This document shows positions 1-8,957 of a DNA stretch of 61,083 nucleotides, piece after piece. The stretch is taken from contig JAURZI010000140.1 of assembly GCA_030653435.1 (NCBI GenBank), positions 1-61,083 of the forward strand, given 5' to 3'. A program made the translations under genes and the position numbers. The DNA is from Methylovulum sp. Its GTDB lineage: Bacteria > Pseudomonadota > Gammaproteobacteria > Methylococcales > Methylomonadaceae. The notes under the pieces were generated by a model. It did not search any database. It was given only the letters and a program-made list of their open reading frames with translations, and was not told where the DNA came from. Position 1 is the stretch's first letter; every line of letters starts with the position of its first letter.

Positions 1-159
1 GAGGCCGGCCGAAAAATGCCCGCCGGAGACGCTGACGGATTGCGTCAGGAATTCGCGCAGTTCCTTCGCTAGCGGTTTGAGCAGCTCTTTCGGGAGCTTG
101 CGGACATCGGCGGGGCTGGCTATGTCGTTGAGTAGCGGGTATGGATCCGGGTTGTTCAT
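1..159 (-). CDS. dxs: 1-deoxy-D-xylulose-5-phosphate synthase, N-terminal part (cut by window edge)
   Basis: Read from an ATG at 159-157 on the minus strand, this gives 53 residues beginning MNNPDPYPLLNDI and ending in the conserved SGGHFSAGL stretch typical of the DXS N-terminus. DXS is the thiamine-diphosphate enzyme that condenses pyruvate and glyceraldehyde 3-phosphate in the first step of the MEP isoprenoid pathway. The remainder, including the thiamine-binding motif, lies outside the window. It follows xseB and ispA in the same orientation, the order known from E. coli, which supports the call. The 82-base gap to ispA shows no terminator. Confidence 0.88.
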   Translation of the reverse strand, partial: MNNPDPYPLLNDIASPADVRKLPKELLKPLAKELREFLTQSVSVSGGHFSAGL

Positions 160-241
160 GTGTAAATCGATTCCTTGAGTTGGCGCGGTTGAGGCTACCG
201 CGTGATTATCCCGTTTCATTTCTGAGTAATCAAGTAGGTAA

Positions 242-1138
242 TTAGTGGTTCCGTTGAATGATGTAAAGCGATAAATCGCGTAATAAATCCGCTTCTTTGC
301 CAAAACCACTTAAGTTTGCCAAGGCCATTTCATGCAGTTCTTGCGCTTTTTGTTTAGCGCCCGCCAAGCCTAGCAGGGCCGGGTAAGTGGGCTTGTCATT
401 GTCTTTGTCCTTGCCTTGGGTTTTCCCTAGCGTGGCGGTGTCGCTTTCTTCGTCCAGGATATCGTCTTTAACTTGAAACGATAAGCCGATACATTTGGCG
501 TAATGATCGAGCTTTGTCGCGACTACCGGATCTATATCGGCTTTTGACAGCGTTGCCATATTAACGCTGGCACGTATCAACGCACCGGTTTTGTGGATAT
601 GCATATTTTCCAGTTCAGGCAAATTGAGTTTTGTGCCTACCGATGCCAGATCAATGGCTTGACCGCCAACCATGCCTTGGGAGCCGCTGGCTTTGGCTAG
701 GGCGGTAATCATTTTCAATCGGCTTTCAGGGGAGGCAATGATGCTAGGGTCATGGGCCAGGGTTTCAAACGCCAAGGCCTGCAAAGCATCACCCGTCAAA
801 ATAGCAGTCGCTTCGTCAAAAGCGACATGGCACGTTGGCTTTCCGCGGCGGAGCTCGTCATCATCCATCGCCGGAAGGTCATCATGGATTAATGAATAAA
901 CATGGATAAACTCAACGGCGCAGGCCGGACCATCCAGAGCTTCAGGGGGCAAGCCCAAGGTTTTTCCGGTGCAGTAAGCCAGCATGGGGCGCATACGTTT
1001 GCCGCCGTCCAGCACACAATAACGCATCGCCTGATGAAGTTTTTGCGGTAGTATGTTTTCGCCCGGCAGGCGTTGTTCCAAGGCACGTTCTACACGGTTT
1101 TGACAAAAACCAAGGTATTCTTTTAACACATTATTCAT
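242..1138 (-). CDS. ispA: farnesyl diphosphate synthase (geranyltranstransferase)
   Basis: This 298-residue all-helical prenyltransferase should condense IPP with DMAPP and geranyl-PP to farnesyl-PP in the cytoplasm. Both aspartate-rich motifs are visible: the first as DDLPAMDDDELRRGKP near residue 85 and the second as DDILDEESD near residue 225. The KTGALI lysine segment lies between them. Length matches bacterial IspA (about 299). The ATG at 1138 overlaps the xseB stop by 8 bases, so the two are probably translationally coupled. dxs follows downstream, placing two isoprenoid enzymes in one operon. Confidence 0.95.
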   Translation of the reverse strand: MNNVLKEYLGFCQNRVERALEQRLPGENILPQKLHQAMRYCVLDGGKRMRPMLAYCTGKTLGLPPEALDGPACAVEFIHVYSLIHDDLPAMDDDELRRGKPTCHVAFDEATAILTGDALQALAFETLAHDPSIIASPESRLKMITALAKASGSQGMVGGQAIDLASVGTKLNLPELENMHIHKTGALIRASVNMATLSKADIDPVVATKLDHYAKCIGLSFQVKDDILDEESDTATLGKTQGKDKDNDKPTYPALLGLAGAKQKAQELHEMALANLSGFGKEADLLRDLSLYIIQRNH

Positions 1139-1361
1139 CGGTAAATGGCTCCAGGGATTGTGTGCCGTTTTTTTCTATAAGGATCTGAACCTTTTGTTCG
1201 GCTTCTTGCAAGGCTTTTTGGCAGGTGCGGGTCAGGGTCACGCCGCGTTCAAAGGATTTTAAAGAGTCTTCCAGAGAAATGTCGCCTTGCTCAAGCTGGT
1301 TGACCAGTTGTTCAAGCTCGGCAAGAGCATCTTCAAAAGTCGTGGCTTTCTTTTTCGGCAT
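1131..1361 (-). CDS. xseB: exodeoxyribonuclease VII small subunit
   Basis: This 76-residue protein has the XseB signature: FEDALAELEQLVNQLEQGD followed by SLEDSLKSFERGVTLTRTCQ and a short acidic tail. Several copies bind the XseA large subunit to make the single-strand-specific exonuclease VII used in repair and recombination. It is the first gene of the xseB-ispA-dxs operon and overlaps ispA by 8 bases. Its length is usual for the family (about 75-85). Confidence 0.93.
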   Translation of the reverse strand: MPKKKATTFEDALAELEQLVNQLEQGDISLEDSLKSFERGVTLTRTCQKALQEAEQKVQILIEKNGTQSLEPFTDE

Positions 1362-1687
1362 GTAGATTGTTTGGGTGTGCTAACAAATAATAAAAGGGCT
1401 GCAAATCAAGCCGGGCATTATATATGAAATCGGCTGACGAGTGGTCGCACAAGTCGGGATTGCCCGCTTACACGGATGGTCCATGATACTGTTTAGGTGG
1501 TTGGCGTGTTTAGCGTTTGCTTGCAGTCTGCCGAAATATCAATACCTTATCGCTAGTCCGGGCTACGAAAGGCAATTCTAGCAGTTGCCGAATCGGCAAC
1601 CATCATAATGGTAGCCAGTTCGGCAGGTCAGTGAGGGGGGGCATACCGGACGGTGCTTGCGCTTAGTCCAGCCCTATTGGCTGTGGA
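1362..1687. other. intergenic region between the dynamin-like gene and xseB
   Basis: No convincing ORF or RNA gene is seen in these 326 bases. The stretch holds the upstream region of xseB and the 3' flank of the dynamin-like gene. A perfect 8-bp inverted repeat with a one-base centre (GTTGCCGA / TCGGCAAC) lies at 1584-1600. Its role is unknown and it lacks a T-run that would make it a clear terminator. Confidence 0.5.
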
Positions 1688-3655
1688 CTAACTGTGTTCA
1701 GATGTCAATCCGCTTTCCGCAGGTGTCTGTACGATATTTTCCAGTTGCATGGCTTTAATCATCATAATGAGCTCTTCCCTCTGCTGCTTTAATGGCGCGA
1801 GTTCCGCTTCAATGGTGGCAATATTTTCAGCGACTGTCCCCTTGGAGTCGTTGATTTTTCTTAGCATTTGTAAGCGCCCTTCGATTTGCTTCTTATGGTC
1901 TTTGATTTGCTGTATTAACGGTGTCAATGCGCCGTTACTCCAAGTAATGGCATCGTTGTGAGCTTGTTTGATTATGGCTTTGGCCTTTGCAATCAGCGTG
2001 TTATAGAGCTTGTCTATGACTATGTGTTGTTCGGTCATCGTGACTTTGGCGCTGGAGCGAAATGCTTCGCCTTCTTCAAAGACTTGTTCCAGCTCAATTT
2101 GATATTGCTTTACAGAGAAAAGCTGGGGTTCAATTTCCTTGAAGCCGTATTCATCCTTGAATTTTTTATGTATTGCTTTGACAAGGCGGCGCGTTTCATT
2201 GGTGATATCAATAGAGTCTTGCAATAAATCACGCAAGTTGTCAAACAATTTGCGGATATTCTGTTTCATGCCATAGGTTGTCAGGCTCTTGGTAATATCC
2301 TGTCTGGCAAGCGTGATAACGGCATCGACTTTTTCGTCGGAGAATGACTCTATCAGCATTTTTGCCTGGACGATAAAAACCCGGCGACTAGACTGGAAAT
2401 TTTCGACATTCGCCATATAAAGGCTTTGTTTATCACGGGTTTCGGCCATCAATTTACCCGTCATTTCTTGGTTATGAAAGTCGATTTTTTTAAATTCTTC
2501 GAGTTGGTCCGTCGAGTGTGACAATGAGGCGCTGGTTAAAGTAAACGATTCATTGACGAGAAAGCCGAGGTCGCGGACGACGGTCGCCATCATGATGGCC
2601 CGCTTTTGCTTCAATATGTCGTTGGCAAGATAGTTTTCCAGTTGAGGCAGCCGGCTTTTTTCCAGCAAGGGGGCGTCATCTTTAACTTTAGCCAGCAAGC
2701 CCTGCTTGGCGGAAACCGGGAAAATTGCATTTTCGTTTATTTTTAAAATGGCGGCCGATGCCTTTATTTGCGATTGGATAGATGCTTCATAGTCTCCGCC
2801 CCCTGAAATGTCATCCCACATCGCGTCAATTTTGTTCATGACCACGGCCAAGCCTTGTGTCTTACCGCTACGTGCCCGGCTGATATACGTCAGCCATATT
2901 TCCAGGTCGCTTTTGGTGACCCCCGTGTCTGCAGCAAGTATAAAAATAATGGCTTGTGCGCTGGGTAGCATGTTTAGCGTGAGCTCCGGCTCGGTACCTA
3001 GCGCATTCAACCCCGGCGTATCGATGATTGATAAGCCTTCTTTTAGCAGGGGATGCGGAAAGCTTATCAAAGCATGACGCCAACAGGGGATTTCTACTTG
3101 GGCGGGTTTGGCGACACCTTGTGCCGTCGCTTCAGTTTCATTCCATAAGCCAAGTTTATCAGCGATATCCCGGTCAACTTTTTTGGTTGCTATCAGCTCT
3201 TTAAATGCGCCCTGCATCTGTGTGGGCGAATCACAATCAAGATCGAGCTGAGTCCATCTCTCCGGTATTTGTTTTAATTCAGCCAATGAAATATCTTCAA
3301 GGCGGCTTTCGATATTTAATAAACGGATGTAGCTGCCGCCTTTTTCGTCATAGAATATTTCTGTGGGCGACATGGTTGTCCGGCCCGGCGACGAGGGAAG
3401 CAGGCGCGTGCCTGCCTCAGCGAAGAACATCGCATTAATCAGCTCCGTTTTGCCACGCGAAAATTCTGCGACAAACGCTAGCGTAATACGGTCTTGCTGT
3501 AGACTGGAGAGGATATTTAAAATGGTGTTGGTGCTATGCGCCGTATCCATGCCATAGCGGCCCAACCATTGTTGATACATTTGTATGGATCGTATCAAAT
3601 TTGCACGCCATAACGAATATTCGTGCATTTTCTCTTTAAATTCCAGATTCCTCAT
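1688..3655 (-). CDS. bacterial dynamin-like GTPase
   Basis: This is a 655-residue dynamin-superfamily protein. The GTPase domain occupies roughly residues 50-340. The P-loop reads EFSRGKTELINA (G1), the switch II region IIDTPGLNALG (G3), and the base-specificity motif VMNKIDAMWD (G4). The C-terminal half is predicted helical and ends in a coiled-coil-like stretch rich in E, Q and K (EAELAPLKQQREELIMMIKAM). Members remodel membranes or associate with the cell division or replication machinery in other bacteria, but no specific role can be assigned here. It is a single gene, without the partner DLP found in paired systems, and stands alone between xseB and pyrE. Confidence 0.8.
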   Translation of the reverse strand: MRNLEFKEKMHEYSLWRANLIRSIQMYQQWLGRYGMDTAHSTNTILNILSSLQQDRITLAFVAEFSRGKTELINAMFFAEAGTRLLPSSPGRTTMSPTEIFYDEKGGSYIRLLNIESRLEDISLAELKQIPERWTQLDLDCDSPTQMQGAFKELIATKKVDRDIADKLGLWNETEATAQGVAKPAQVEIPCWRHALISFPHPLLKEGLSIIDTPGLNALGTEPELTLNMLPSAQAIIFILAADTGVTKSDLEIWLTYISRARSGKTQGLAVVMNKIDAMWDDISGGGDYEASIQSQIKASAAILKINENAIFPVSAKQGLLAKVKDDAPLLEKSRLPQLENYLANDILKQKRAIMMATVVRDLGFLVNESFTLTSASLSHSTDQLEEFKKIDFHNQEMTGKLMAETRDKQSLYMANVENFQSSRRVFIVQAKMLIESFSDEKVDAVITLARQDITKSLTTYGMKQNIRKLFDNLRDLLQDSIDITNETRRLVKAIHKKFKDEYGFKEIEPQLFSVKQYQIELEQVFEEGEAFRSSAKVTMTEQHIVIDKLYNTLIAKAKAIIKQAHNDAITWSNGALTPLIQQIKDHKKQIEGRLQMLRKINDSKGTVAENIATIEAELAPLKQQREELIMMIKAMQLENIVQTPAESGLTSEHS

Positions 3656-3792
3656 GGCTAGCCTTTTGTTTTAAACACGATTTTAAGTGAGTCGAGAGCG
3701 GTGATTAAAAAGATTTGCAACAATTGTAGTCCATATCTTAATCATGGTTGGATTTTAAAAAACTTTAATTTCGCATTAGGGTTTTCATGCCG

Positions 3793-4437
3793 CTAGATAC
3801 CGTAGCGACATTGATAAGCCTTAATGGTCGCTATCGGCCCGTCGGCGTTATCCGTCAGATACTCGACAATATCCGCTAAGCTAATGATTGAAACGACAGG
3901 GATGCCAAACTGGCTGGTGACTTCCTGCACCGCAGATAGGTCATGCTGTCCTTTTTCCTGCCTGTCTAAAGCAATTAATACGCCTATCGGCGTTGCCGCC
4001 GTATGTTCAATAATCGTGATGGATTCTCTGACCGATGTGCCGGCCGTGATGACATCATCGACTATCAGCACCTTGCCCAGCAGCGGTGCACCCACCAGGA
4101 TGCCGCCTTCCCCATGGTCTTTGACTTCTTTGCGGTTAAAGGCAAACGGAATGTCCCGGAGGGCTGCTTGTGAATAGGCTATGGCTGTGGCGCTTACTAA
4201 GGGTATGCCTTTGTACGCTGGCCCGTAAAGCATATCGGGTTCAATACCCGAATGTATGAGTGCCTGGGCATAAAATTGCCCCAGCTTTCCCAGTCGGGCT
4301 CCTGTATTGAATAGGCCGGTATTGAAGAAATAAGGGCTAGTCCGGCCTGATTTTAACAGGAATTCGCCAAATTTCAGCACGCCGCATTCCAGTGCGTAGC
4401 CAATAAAATCTCGTTGGTAATCAATCATGATGTTCAT
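3793..4437 (-). CDS. pyrE: orotate phosphoribosyltransferase
   Basis: This 214-residue enzyme should transfer the ribose-phosphate of PRPP onto orotate to give OMP in pyrimidine synthesis. The PRPP-binding loop is clear as [13 protein letters not shown] near residue 120, and the N-terminal [16 protein letters not shown] segment is typical of PyrE. Length equals E. coli PyrE (213). An in-frame ATG four codons downstream (MIDYQRDF) is an alternative start. The gene appears monocistronic: 137 bases separate it from the dynamin gene and 366 from hemW. Confidence 0.96.
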   Translation of the reverse strand: MNIMIDYQRDFIGYALECGVLKFGEFLLKSGRTSPYFFNTGLFNTGARLGKLGQFYAQALIHSGIEPDMLYGPAYKGIPLVSATAIAYSQAALRDIPFAFNRKEVKDHGEGGILVGAPLLGKVLIVDDVITAGTSVRESITIIEHTAATPIGVLIALDRQEKGQHDLSAVQEVTSQFGIPVVSIISLADIVEYLTDNADGPIATIKAYQCRYGI

Positions 4438-4803
4438 GCCGTTAATGGCTAATTAGAGCCCCCCACACACAAGAGTTATCTTTAAGTCTGGCGGATTCAG
4501 GGAATAAACGCCATACCGTTCAGCCCATAAACAGTGCTTATGAGCGTGGGTATAACGCGTTGTCGATTGACATTTTAAAGTTAAAGCAGGTTCTACGCCA
4601 AGATTAAGCCTTGTCACCAACATGACTTGATATGTGGGTTATTTGTCCCAATATCGGTAATGCGTCACAATTTGGGCTATCCGTTTATATCTGTGGAGCT
4701 TAGCGTGACGGTTACATGAACGGAAGGTGACGAATGCGGCAAAGGAGTGACAAAAAATGTCACTCTGATCGACAAGCCTGTCCAGCCTGATGCGGGCTCG
4801 CCA
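4438..4803. other. intergenic region between pyrE and hemW
   Basis: These 366 bases hold no convincing gene; the only longer reading frame runs into the hemW coding region in another frame. The region contains the presumed pyrE promoter and the hairpin described at 4745-4765 just downstream of hemW. Nothing else stands out. Confidence 0.5.
4745..4765 (-). terminator. hairpin downstream of hemW, possible terminator
   Basis: A perfect 8-bp inverted repeat (GAGTGACA, five-base A loop, TGTCACTC) lies about 40 bases beyond the hemW stop. Only a short T-run follows on the minus strand, so Rho-independent termination is possible but not certain. Confidence 0.4.
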
Positions 4804-5937
4804 TTAAGCGATGAATTTCTCCAAAATGCTGTCCAGAAAATTCCAGCCCTTTTCTGAGCAGCTATAGTGACCGTTGCGAAAGATAACCAGCCCTTGCTCC
4901 AGGCACACTGATAACGCAGGCTCCAGTGTGCATGCATCCAGTCCGGTTACTAATCGATAGCGTTCGATAGTGAAGCCTTGTTTCAGGCGCAACTGGTTCA
5001 TGACAAATTCCAAAGGTAGTTCGGCGACGGCAATGGCTTCGGCCCCAGCATTTTTATGGCTGTCGTTTAAATAATGCTCGGGGTGTTTGGGTTTATGGGT
5101 GCGGATGATATGTCCCGGCGAAGCTTGGGTTATTTTGCCGTGGGCACCGGCGCCTATCCCTAAATAGTCGCCAAATTGCCAATAATTGACATTATGACGG
5201 CACTCTCTGCCAGGCTTGCTGTAAGCTGAAACTTCATACTGTTGATAACCGTGGTCGGCCAGTAAGGTTTGTGCGGTTTTTTGCATCGAAAATACCGCAT
5301 CATCACTAGGCAGCACGGGTGGGTATTTGTGGAAATAGGTGTTGGGTTCCAACGTCAGCTGGTAAAAGGAAATATGTGCAGGGTTAAGGCTGACGGCTAT
5401 TGCAGTATCCTTGGCGCTGCTGTCAAGTTCTGCGCCCGGTAAGCCGAACATCAAATCCAGGTTGACATGGTCAAAGCCCACCAGATGGGCGCACTCCACG
5501 GCGTTAATGGCTTCCCCGGCGGAATGGACGCGCCCCAACCCCTTTAACAAGCGGTCGTCAAAGCTTTGTATGCCTATGGATAAGCGGTTGATTCCCAATG
5601 CCCTGAATTCTGCAAATTTGTTGATCTCAAAAGTGCCCGGGTTAGCTTCAAGGGTAATTTCCACATCATTTGCCAACTGGAGGCGCTGTTCTACGCCGCG
5701 CAACAAACGGTTGATGGATTCTGGCGCAAACAGGCTGGGGGTGCCGCCGCCAATAAAAATGCTGCTGATAGGGCGCATTATGTCATATAGCCGGATGTCT
5801 TCCGTCAAGTCAGCCAAAAGGCAGTCAATGTATTTGGCTTCAGGTGTGCAGGATTTAACGGCATGTGAATTAAAGTCGCAATACGGGCATTTTTTAATGC
5901 ACCAGGGGATGTGGACGTAAAGGCTTAGTGGTGGCAA
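4804..5937 (-). CDS. hemW: radical SAM heme chaperone HemW (formerly annotated as anaerobic coproporphyrinogen III oxidase-like)
   Basis: The 377-residue protein opens with LSLYVHIPWCIKKCPYCDFN, which contains the CxxxCxxC cluster motif of the radical SAM family. Downstream are FIGGGTPSLF (SAM-binding GGTPS) and ANPGTFE. The sequence resembles HemW, which binds heme and passes it to target proteins, rather than true HemN, whose N-terminus is longer. The start is a TTG at 5937: no ATG or GTG lies in frame upstream and the conserved domain begins at once. The Shine-Dalgarno site is poor. An inverted repeat at 5955-5980 lies just upstream. Confidence 0.9.
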   Translation of the reverse strand: MPPLSLYVHIPWCIKKCPYCDFNSHAVKSCTPEAKYIDCLLADLTEDIRLYDIMRPISSIFIGGGTPSLFAPESINRLLRGVEQRLQLANDVEITLEANPGTFEINKFAEFRALGINRLSIGIQSFDDRLLKGLGRVHSAGEAINAVECAHLVGFDHVNLDLMFGLPGAELDSSAKDTAIAVSLNPAHISFYQLTLEPNTYFHKYPPVLPSDDAVFSMQKTAQTLLADHGYQQYEVSAYSKPGRECRHNVNYWQFGDYLGIGAGAHGKITQASPGHIIRTHKPKHPEHYLNDSHKNAGAEAIAVAELPLEFVMNQLRLKQGFTIERYRLVTGLDACTLEPALSVCLEQGLVIFRNGHYSCSEKGWNFLDSILEKFIA

Positions 5938-5954
5938 GAGGCATGATAGACAAA

Positions 5955-5980
5955 GTGTTAAAGGTGTTTCAGTTTAACAC
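5955..5980. promoter_or_regulatory. 8-bp inverted repeat upstream of hemW, possible operator
   Basis: GTGTTAAA at 5955-5962 and TTTAACAC at 5973-5980 form a perfect inverted repeat with a 10-base spacer, centred about 30 bases upstream of the hemW TTG start. Position and symmetry suggest a regulator site or the base of an mRNA hairpin; which one cannot be decided from sequence. Confidence 0.3.
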
Positions 5981-6302
5981 CAATGGGCTTTATGAATAAG
6001 CCTTAGCCTTGAGGTTTGTGTCCTTCGTGCGCGAGAGGCAGCGCCTAAATCATTACGAACCCCCCGTTGGGTGTTAGAATAACCCTATGGCTTGCTGCAC
6101 GAGAAACCGTTCAAATGCACTGCGTGTTGCCCCGACAGGGTTACGGCAGCAGGGCTAGGTTTGGGGGGCGTCGGATAGCCGTCCAGGGCAGGCTTGAAGC
6201 CGCCGAGACGTTTTTACAGCGCTACAGGCTTGGCGTAATACCGCCTGTGTGCAGCAATATCAACCAATTATTCACCATTTATTTACTATAACGAGGAACA
6301 GT
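5981..6302. other. long leader upstream of the UPF0182 gene
   Basis: About 320 bases separate hemW from the UPF0182 ATG. A possible nested hairpin lies near 6127-6153 (TGTTGCC pairing with GGCAGCA around CCC and GGG), and G-rich runs follow. A 74-codon frame (6067-6291) starts at TTG and has no recognisable features, so I do not call it. I could not match the segment to 6S, SRP, RNase P, tmRNA or a riboswitch class I know. A structured 5' leader remains possible. Confidence 0.3.
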
Positions 6303-8903
6303 ATGCGGAACCTGAAGTTTTTACCCGCGTTGATTGGAGCGACACTTGTTATCGCGGTCATTTTATATGTTGCCTTCTACTTCATATTTCTTGACCTATT
6401 TGTTGATTTGTGGTGGTTTCAATCCTTAAAGCTTGAGGCTTATTTTTGGCTGAAATTGCTGTACAAGTTTTTCCTGTCTGGCGGCGTCACGCTGGTGTTC
6501 TTTGTTATTTTCTTTGCCCATTTCTGGATCGCCTCGCGTTACCTGGGCTTAAACCCACCGGATGAGGTTTTTGACAATATGGTCAAACGCCGCCGGTTTC
6601 AGCGCTTCGCCGACGTGTTTATGAACGGCTCGGTTAAAATCTATACGCCTATTTCCTTGATGCTGGCCGTTTTTATTGCCATACCTTTTTATAACGACTG
6701 GGAAAACTCGTTGCTATATTTTTTTGGCAACGATGCGGGCGTAAGCGAACCGGTTTACGGCAATGATGTCAGCTTTTACCTGCTGTCTTATCCCGTATAC
6801 CAGCTGATCCAGCAAGAGTTATTAACCACTGCAGCTTTGATATTTGCCATGGTTGGCCTACTGTATTGGCTGGAGCATATTTTTGTGCCGTATCAGCGCA
6901 AGGAGTTTCCCTTAGGCGCTAAAGTCCACTTGACGATACTGATCGGTTTTGTCGTTGCTTTTGTCGTCTGGGGCTTTATGCTGCGGCGCTTTTCACTGCT
7001 GTATACCGATGTGCACGAGCCCATTTTCTATGGGCCGGGTTTCGTCGAATTACGTTACCAATTGCCGCTGATCTGGATGGGGATAGCCACGTTCCTGGCA
7101 ACGGCCCTCAGTGCCAGCCTGTTTATTTTTTCAGAAAAACATCGCATCAAAACACCATTTTTGCTGTCTATGGCGGCCTTTATTGCTGTGTTAGCCTTGC
7201 CTAAAGTCGAATTCATCCCTGAAATCATCCAAAGATATATCGTTAACCCTAACCCGGTCAAAGCGGAAAAACCGTTTATTCAGCACAATATTGACGCAAC
7301 GCTGGATGCTTATGATTTAAAACACATCAAGACCATAGATATGACCGTTAAAGTGGATGCCGCCGAGGATATTGAAACATGGGGCACACAAAAACGTTTT
7401 GAGAACATTCCAGTATGGGACAGGGAGTACATCATTGACAGTTACAAACAACTGCAGGAGATACGTCCGTATTATAAATTTCGGGCGGTCGATGAAGACC
7501 GTTACTCGGTGCTTGACCACCTCCGCCAGGTGAATATTTCTGCACGGGAAATAAATACCTCAAAATTGCCCGCCGAGGCGCAAAACTGGGAAAACATCCA
7601 TTTACGCTATACCCACGGTTACGGCGCGGTCATTACGCCTGCCGCACAGGATGCCGACAAGCCCCAATCCTGGTGGCTGCGTGATTTGAATATGCAGTCG
7701 GAGGTGGGATTTAGCGTTAAACACCCGGACATTTATTACGGGCAGGAACACTTCGAATATGCAATCGTGCCTAACAAGCTTGATATTGTCGGCATTGCAG
7801 GTTCAGATCCTAGCCTGTCGGAAGGTTATCATGGCGTCGGCGGCATGCCGATTTCATCTTATTTCAGGAAGGCACTGTTTGCTTTTTATTTTAAGGATGA
7901 AAAAATATTTTTTTCATCCAATATATCTACCGAGAGCAAGCTCAAAATTCATCGCAATATATCCGATCGCATCCATAAGCTGACACCGTTCCTGCATTTG
8001 GATAAGGATCCGTATCTGGTTTTGACCAAGGATCGTTTTTACTGGATACAGGATGCTTATACGCTCTCCGACAAGTATCCGGTTTCCAAGCCATCGGATG
8101 ATGAGTTTCATGGCAGCCGACAGCACTTCAATTATATCCGCAACTCTGTCAAAGTTGTTGTCGATGCTTTTGATGGCGACGTGGATTTTTACATTGCCGA
8201 TCCTAGCGATGCGATCATCAATGCCTACAGCAATGCCTATCCCGGTTTATTCAAAAACCTGGATGAAATGTCGCTGGAGCTGCGTAAGCATTTACGATAT
8301 CCGCGTGATCTTTTTTATCGGCAAATGAAAATGTATGCAAAATACCATCAGCAACGCCCTGAGTTATTTTATGAACAGGCAGAAACTTGGCAGTTTGCGA
8401 ATGTCCGCGACGCAATCGTATTACCGTACTATCAGACCATGGATTTTGGTGCCTGCAATGACACTGAAGAATTCGTATTGATTGACCCTATGACCCCCGT
8501 TAACCGTGACAACCTGAGCATGATTGGCATAGCGGGCACGCTCGATAAGACCAAATGCAGCGGCGATTACCAGCCGGGCATTACTATCTATAAGTTCGGC
8601 AAAGATGTGCAGGTCAACGGGCCGGCTCAGATTGAAGCATTGACCCAGCAGGTCCCTGAAATTTCTGAGCAGTTCACCTTATGGGGGCAGTATGGGTCGG
8701 TAGTTGAAATGGGGCGCATGGTCATTTTACCTATGGGCAACACGGTGCTTTATGTGCAACCGATTTATATTGCCGCCGATAAAAACAAAATGCCGGAACT
8801 GACCCGCGTCATCGTATCCATAGGCAATGAGACGGTGATGGATAAAACCCTATCATCGGCTTTTGAGCGTTTAAAACAAATATTCACAGAAAAACGCCGT
8901 TGA
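6303..8903 (+). CDS. UPF0182 family large membrane protein
   Basis: This is an 866-residue protein of the UPF0182 (COG1615) family, function unknown. The N-terminal third (about residues 1-290) carries seven or so hydrophobic segments, the first at VIAVILYVAFYFIFLDLF. The family hallmark DLWWFQSL follows that first segment. The large remainder is soluble and probably extracytoplasmic, with RPYYKFRAVDEDRY and HYTHGYGAV-like (here RYTHGYGAVITP) segments typical of the family. The ATG at 6303 is preferred over an upstream GTG at 6249 because AACGAGGAACAG gives a Shine-Dalgarno site and the hydrophobic N-terminus then starts normally. A two-component pair follows 54 bases downstream and may be cotranscribed. 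Confidence 0.88.
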   Translation: MRNLKFLPALIGATLVIAVILYVAFYFIFLDLFVDLWWFQSLKLEAYFWLKLLYKFFLSGGVTLVFFVIFFAHFWIASRYLGLNPPDEVFDNMVKRRRFQRFADVFMNGSVKIYTPISLMLAVFIAIPFYNDWENSLLYFFGNDAGVSEPVYGNDVSFYLLSYPVYQLIQQELLTTAALIFAMVGLLYWLEHIFVPYQRKEFPLGAKVHLTILIGFVVAFVVWGFMLRRFSLLYTDVHEPIFYGPGFVELRYQLPLIWMGIATFLATALSASLFIFSEKHRIKTPFLLSMAAFIAVLALPKVEFIPEIIQRYIVNPNPVKAEKPFIQHNIDATLDAYDLKHIKTIDMTVKVDAAEDIETWGTQKRFENIPVWDREYIIDSYKQLQEIRPYYKFRAVDEDRYSVLDHLRQVNISAREINTSKLPAEAQNWENIHLRYTHGYGAVITPAAQDADKPQSWWLRDLNMQSEVGFSVKHPDIYYGQEHFEYAIVPNKLDIVGIAGSDPSLSEGYHGVGGMPISSYFRKALFAFYFKDEKIFFSSNISTESKLKIHRNISDRIHKLTPFLHLDKDPYLVLTKDRFYWIQDAYTLSDKYPVSKPSDDEFHGSRQHFNYIRNSVKVVVDAFDGDVDFYIADPSDAIINAYSNAYPGLFKNLDEMSLELRKHLRYPRDLFYRQMKMYAKYHQQRPELFYEQAETWQFANVRDAIVLPYYQTMDFGACNDTEEFVLIDPMTPVNRDNLSMIGIAGTLDKTKCSGDYQPGITIYKFGKDVQVNGPAQIEALTQQVPEISEQFTLWGQYGSVVEMGRMVILPMGNTVLYVQPIYIAADKNKMPELTRVIVSIGNETVMDKTLSSAFERLKQIFTEKRR

Positions 8904-8957
8904 ACTCGCTGATATCTTTGTAAATTGAAACAGACTTTTTAGACCTTTAGAACAAAC

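Noticed and set aside
1584-1600. Inverted repeat GTTGCCGA/TCGGCAAC as terminator of the dynamin-like gene or xseB
   Set aside because: No T-run follows on either strand, and it lies upstream of, not after, the dynamin-like stop; kept only as a note.
6067-6291. 74-codon frame upstream of the UPF0182 gene
   Set aside because: It starts at TTG, shows no domain or ribosome site, and covers what looks like a structured leader.
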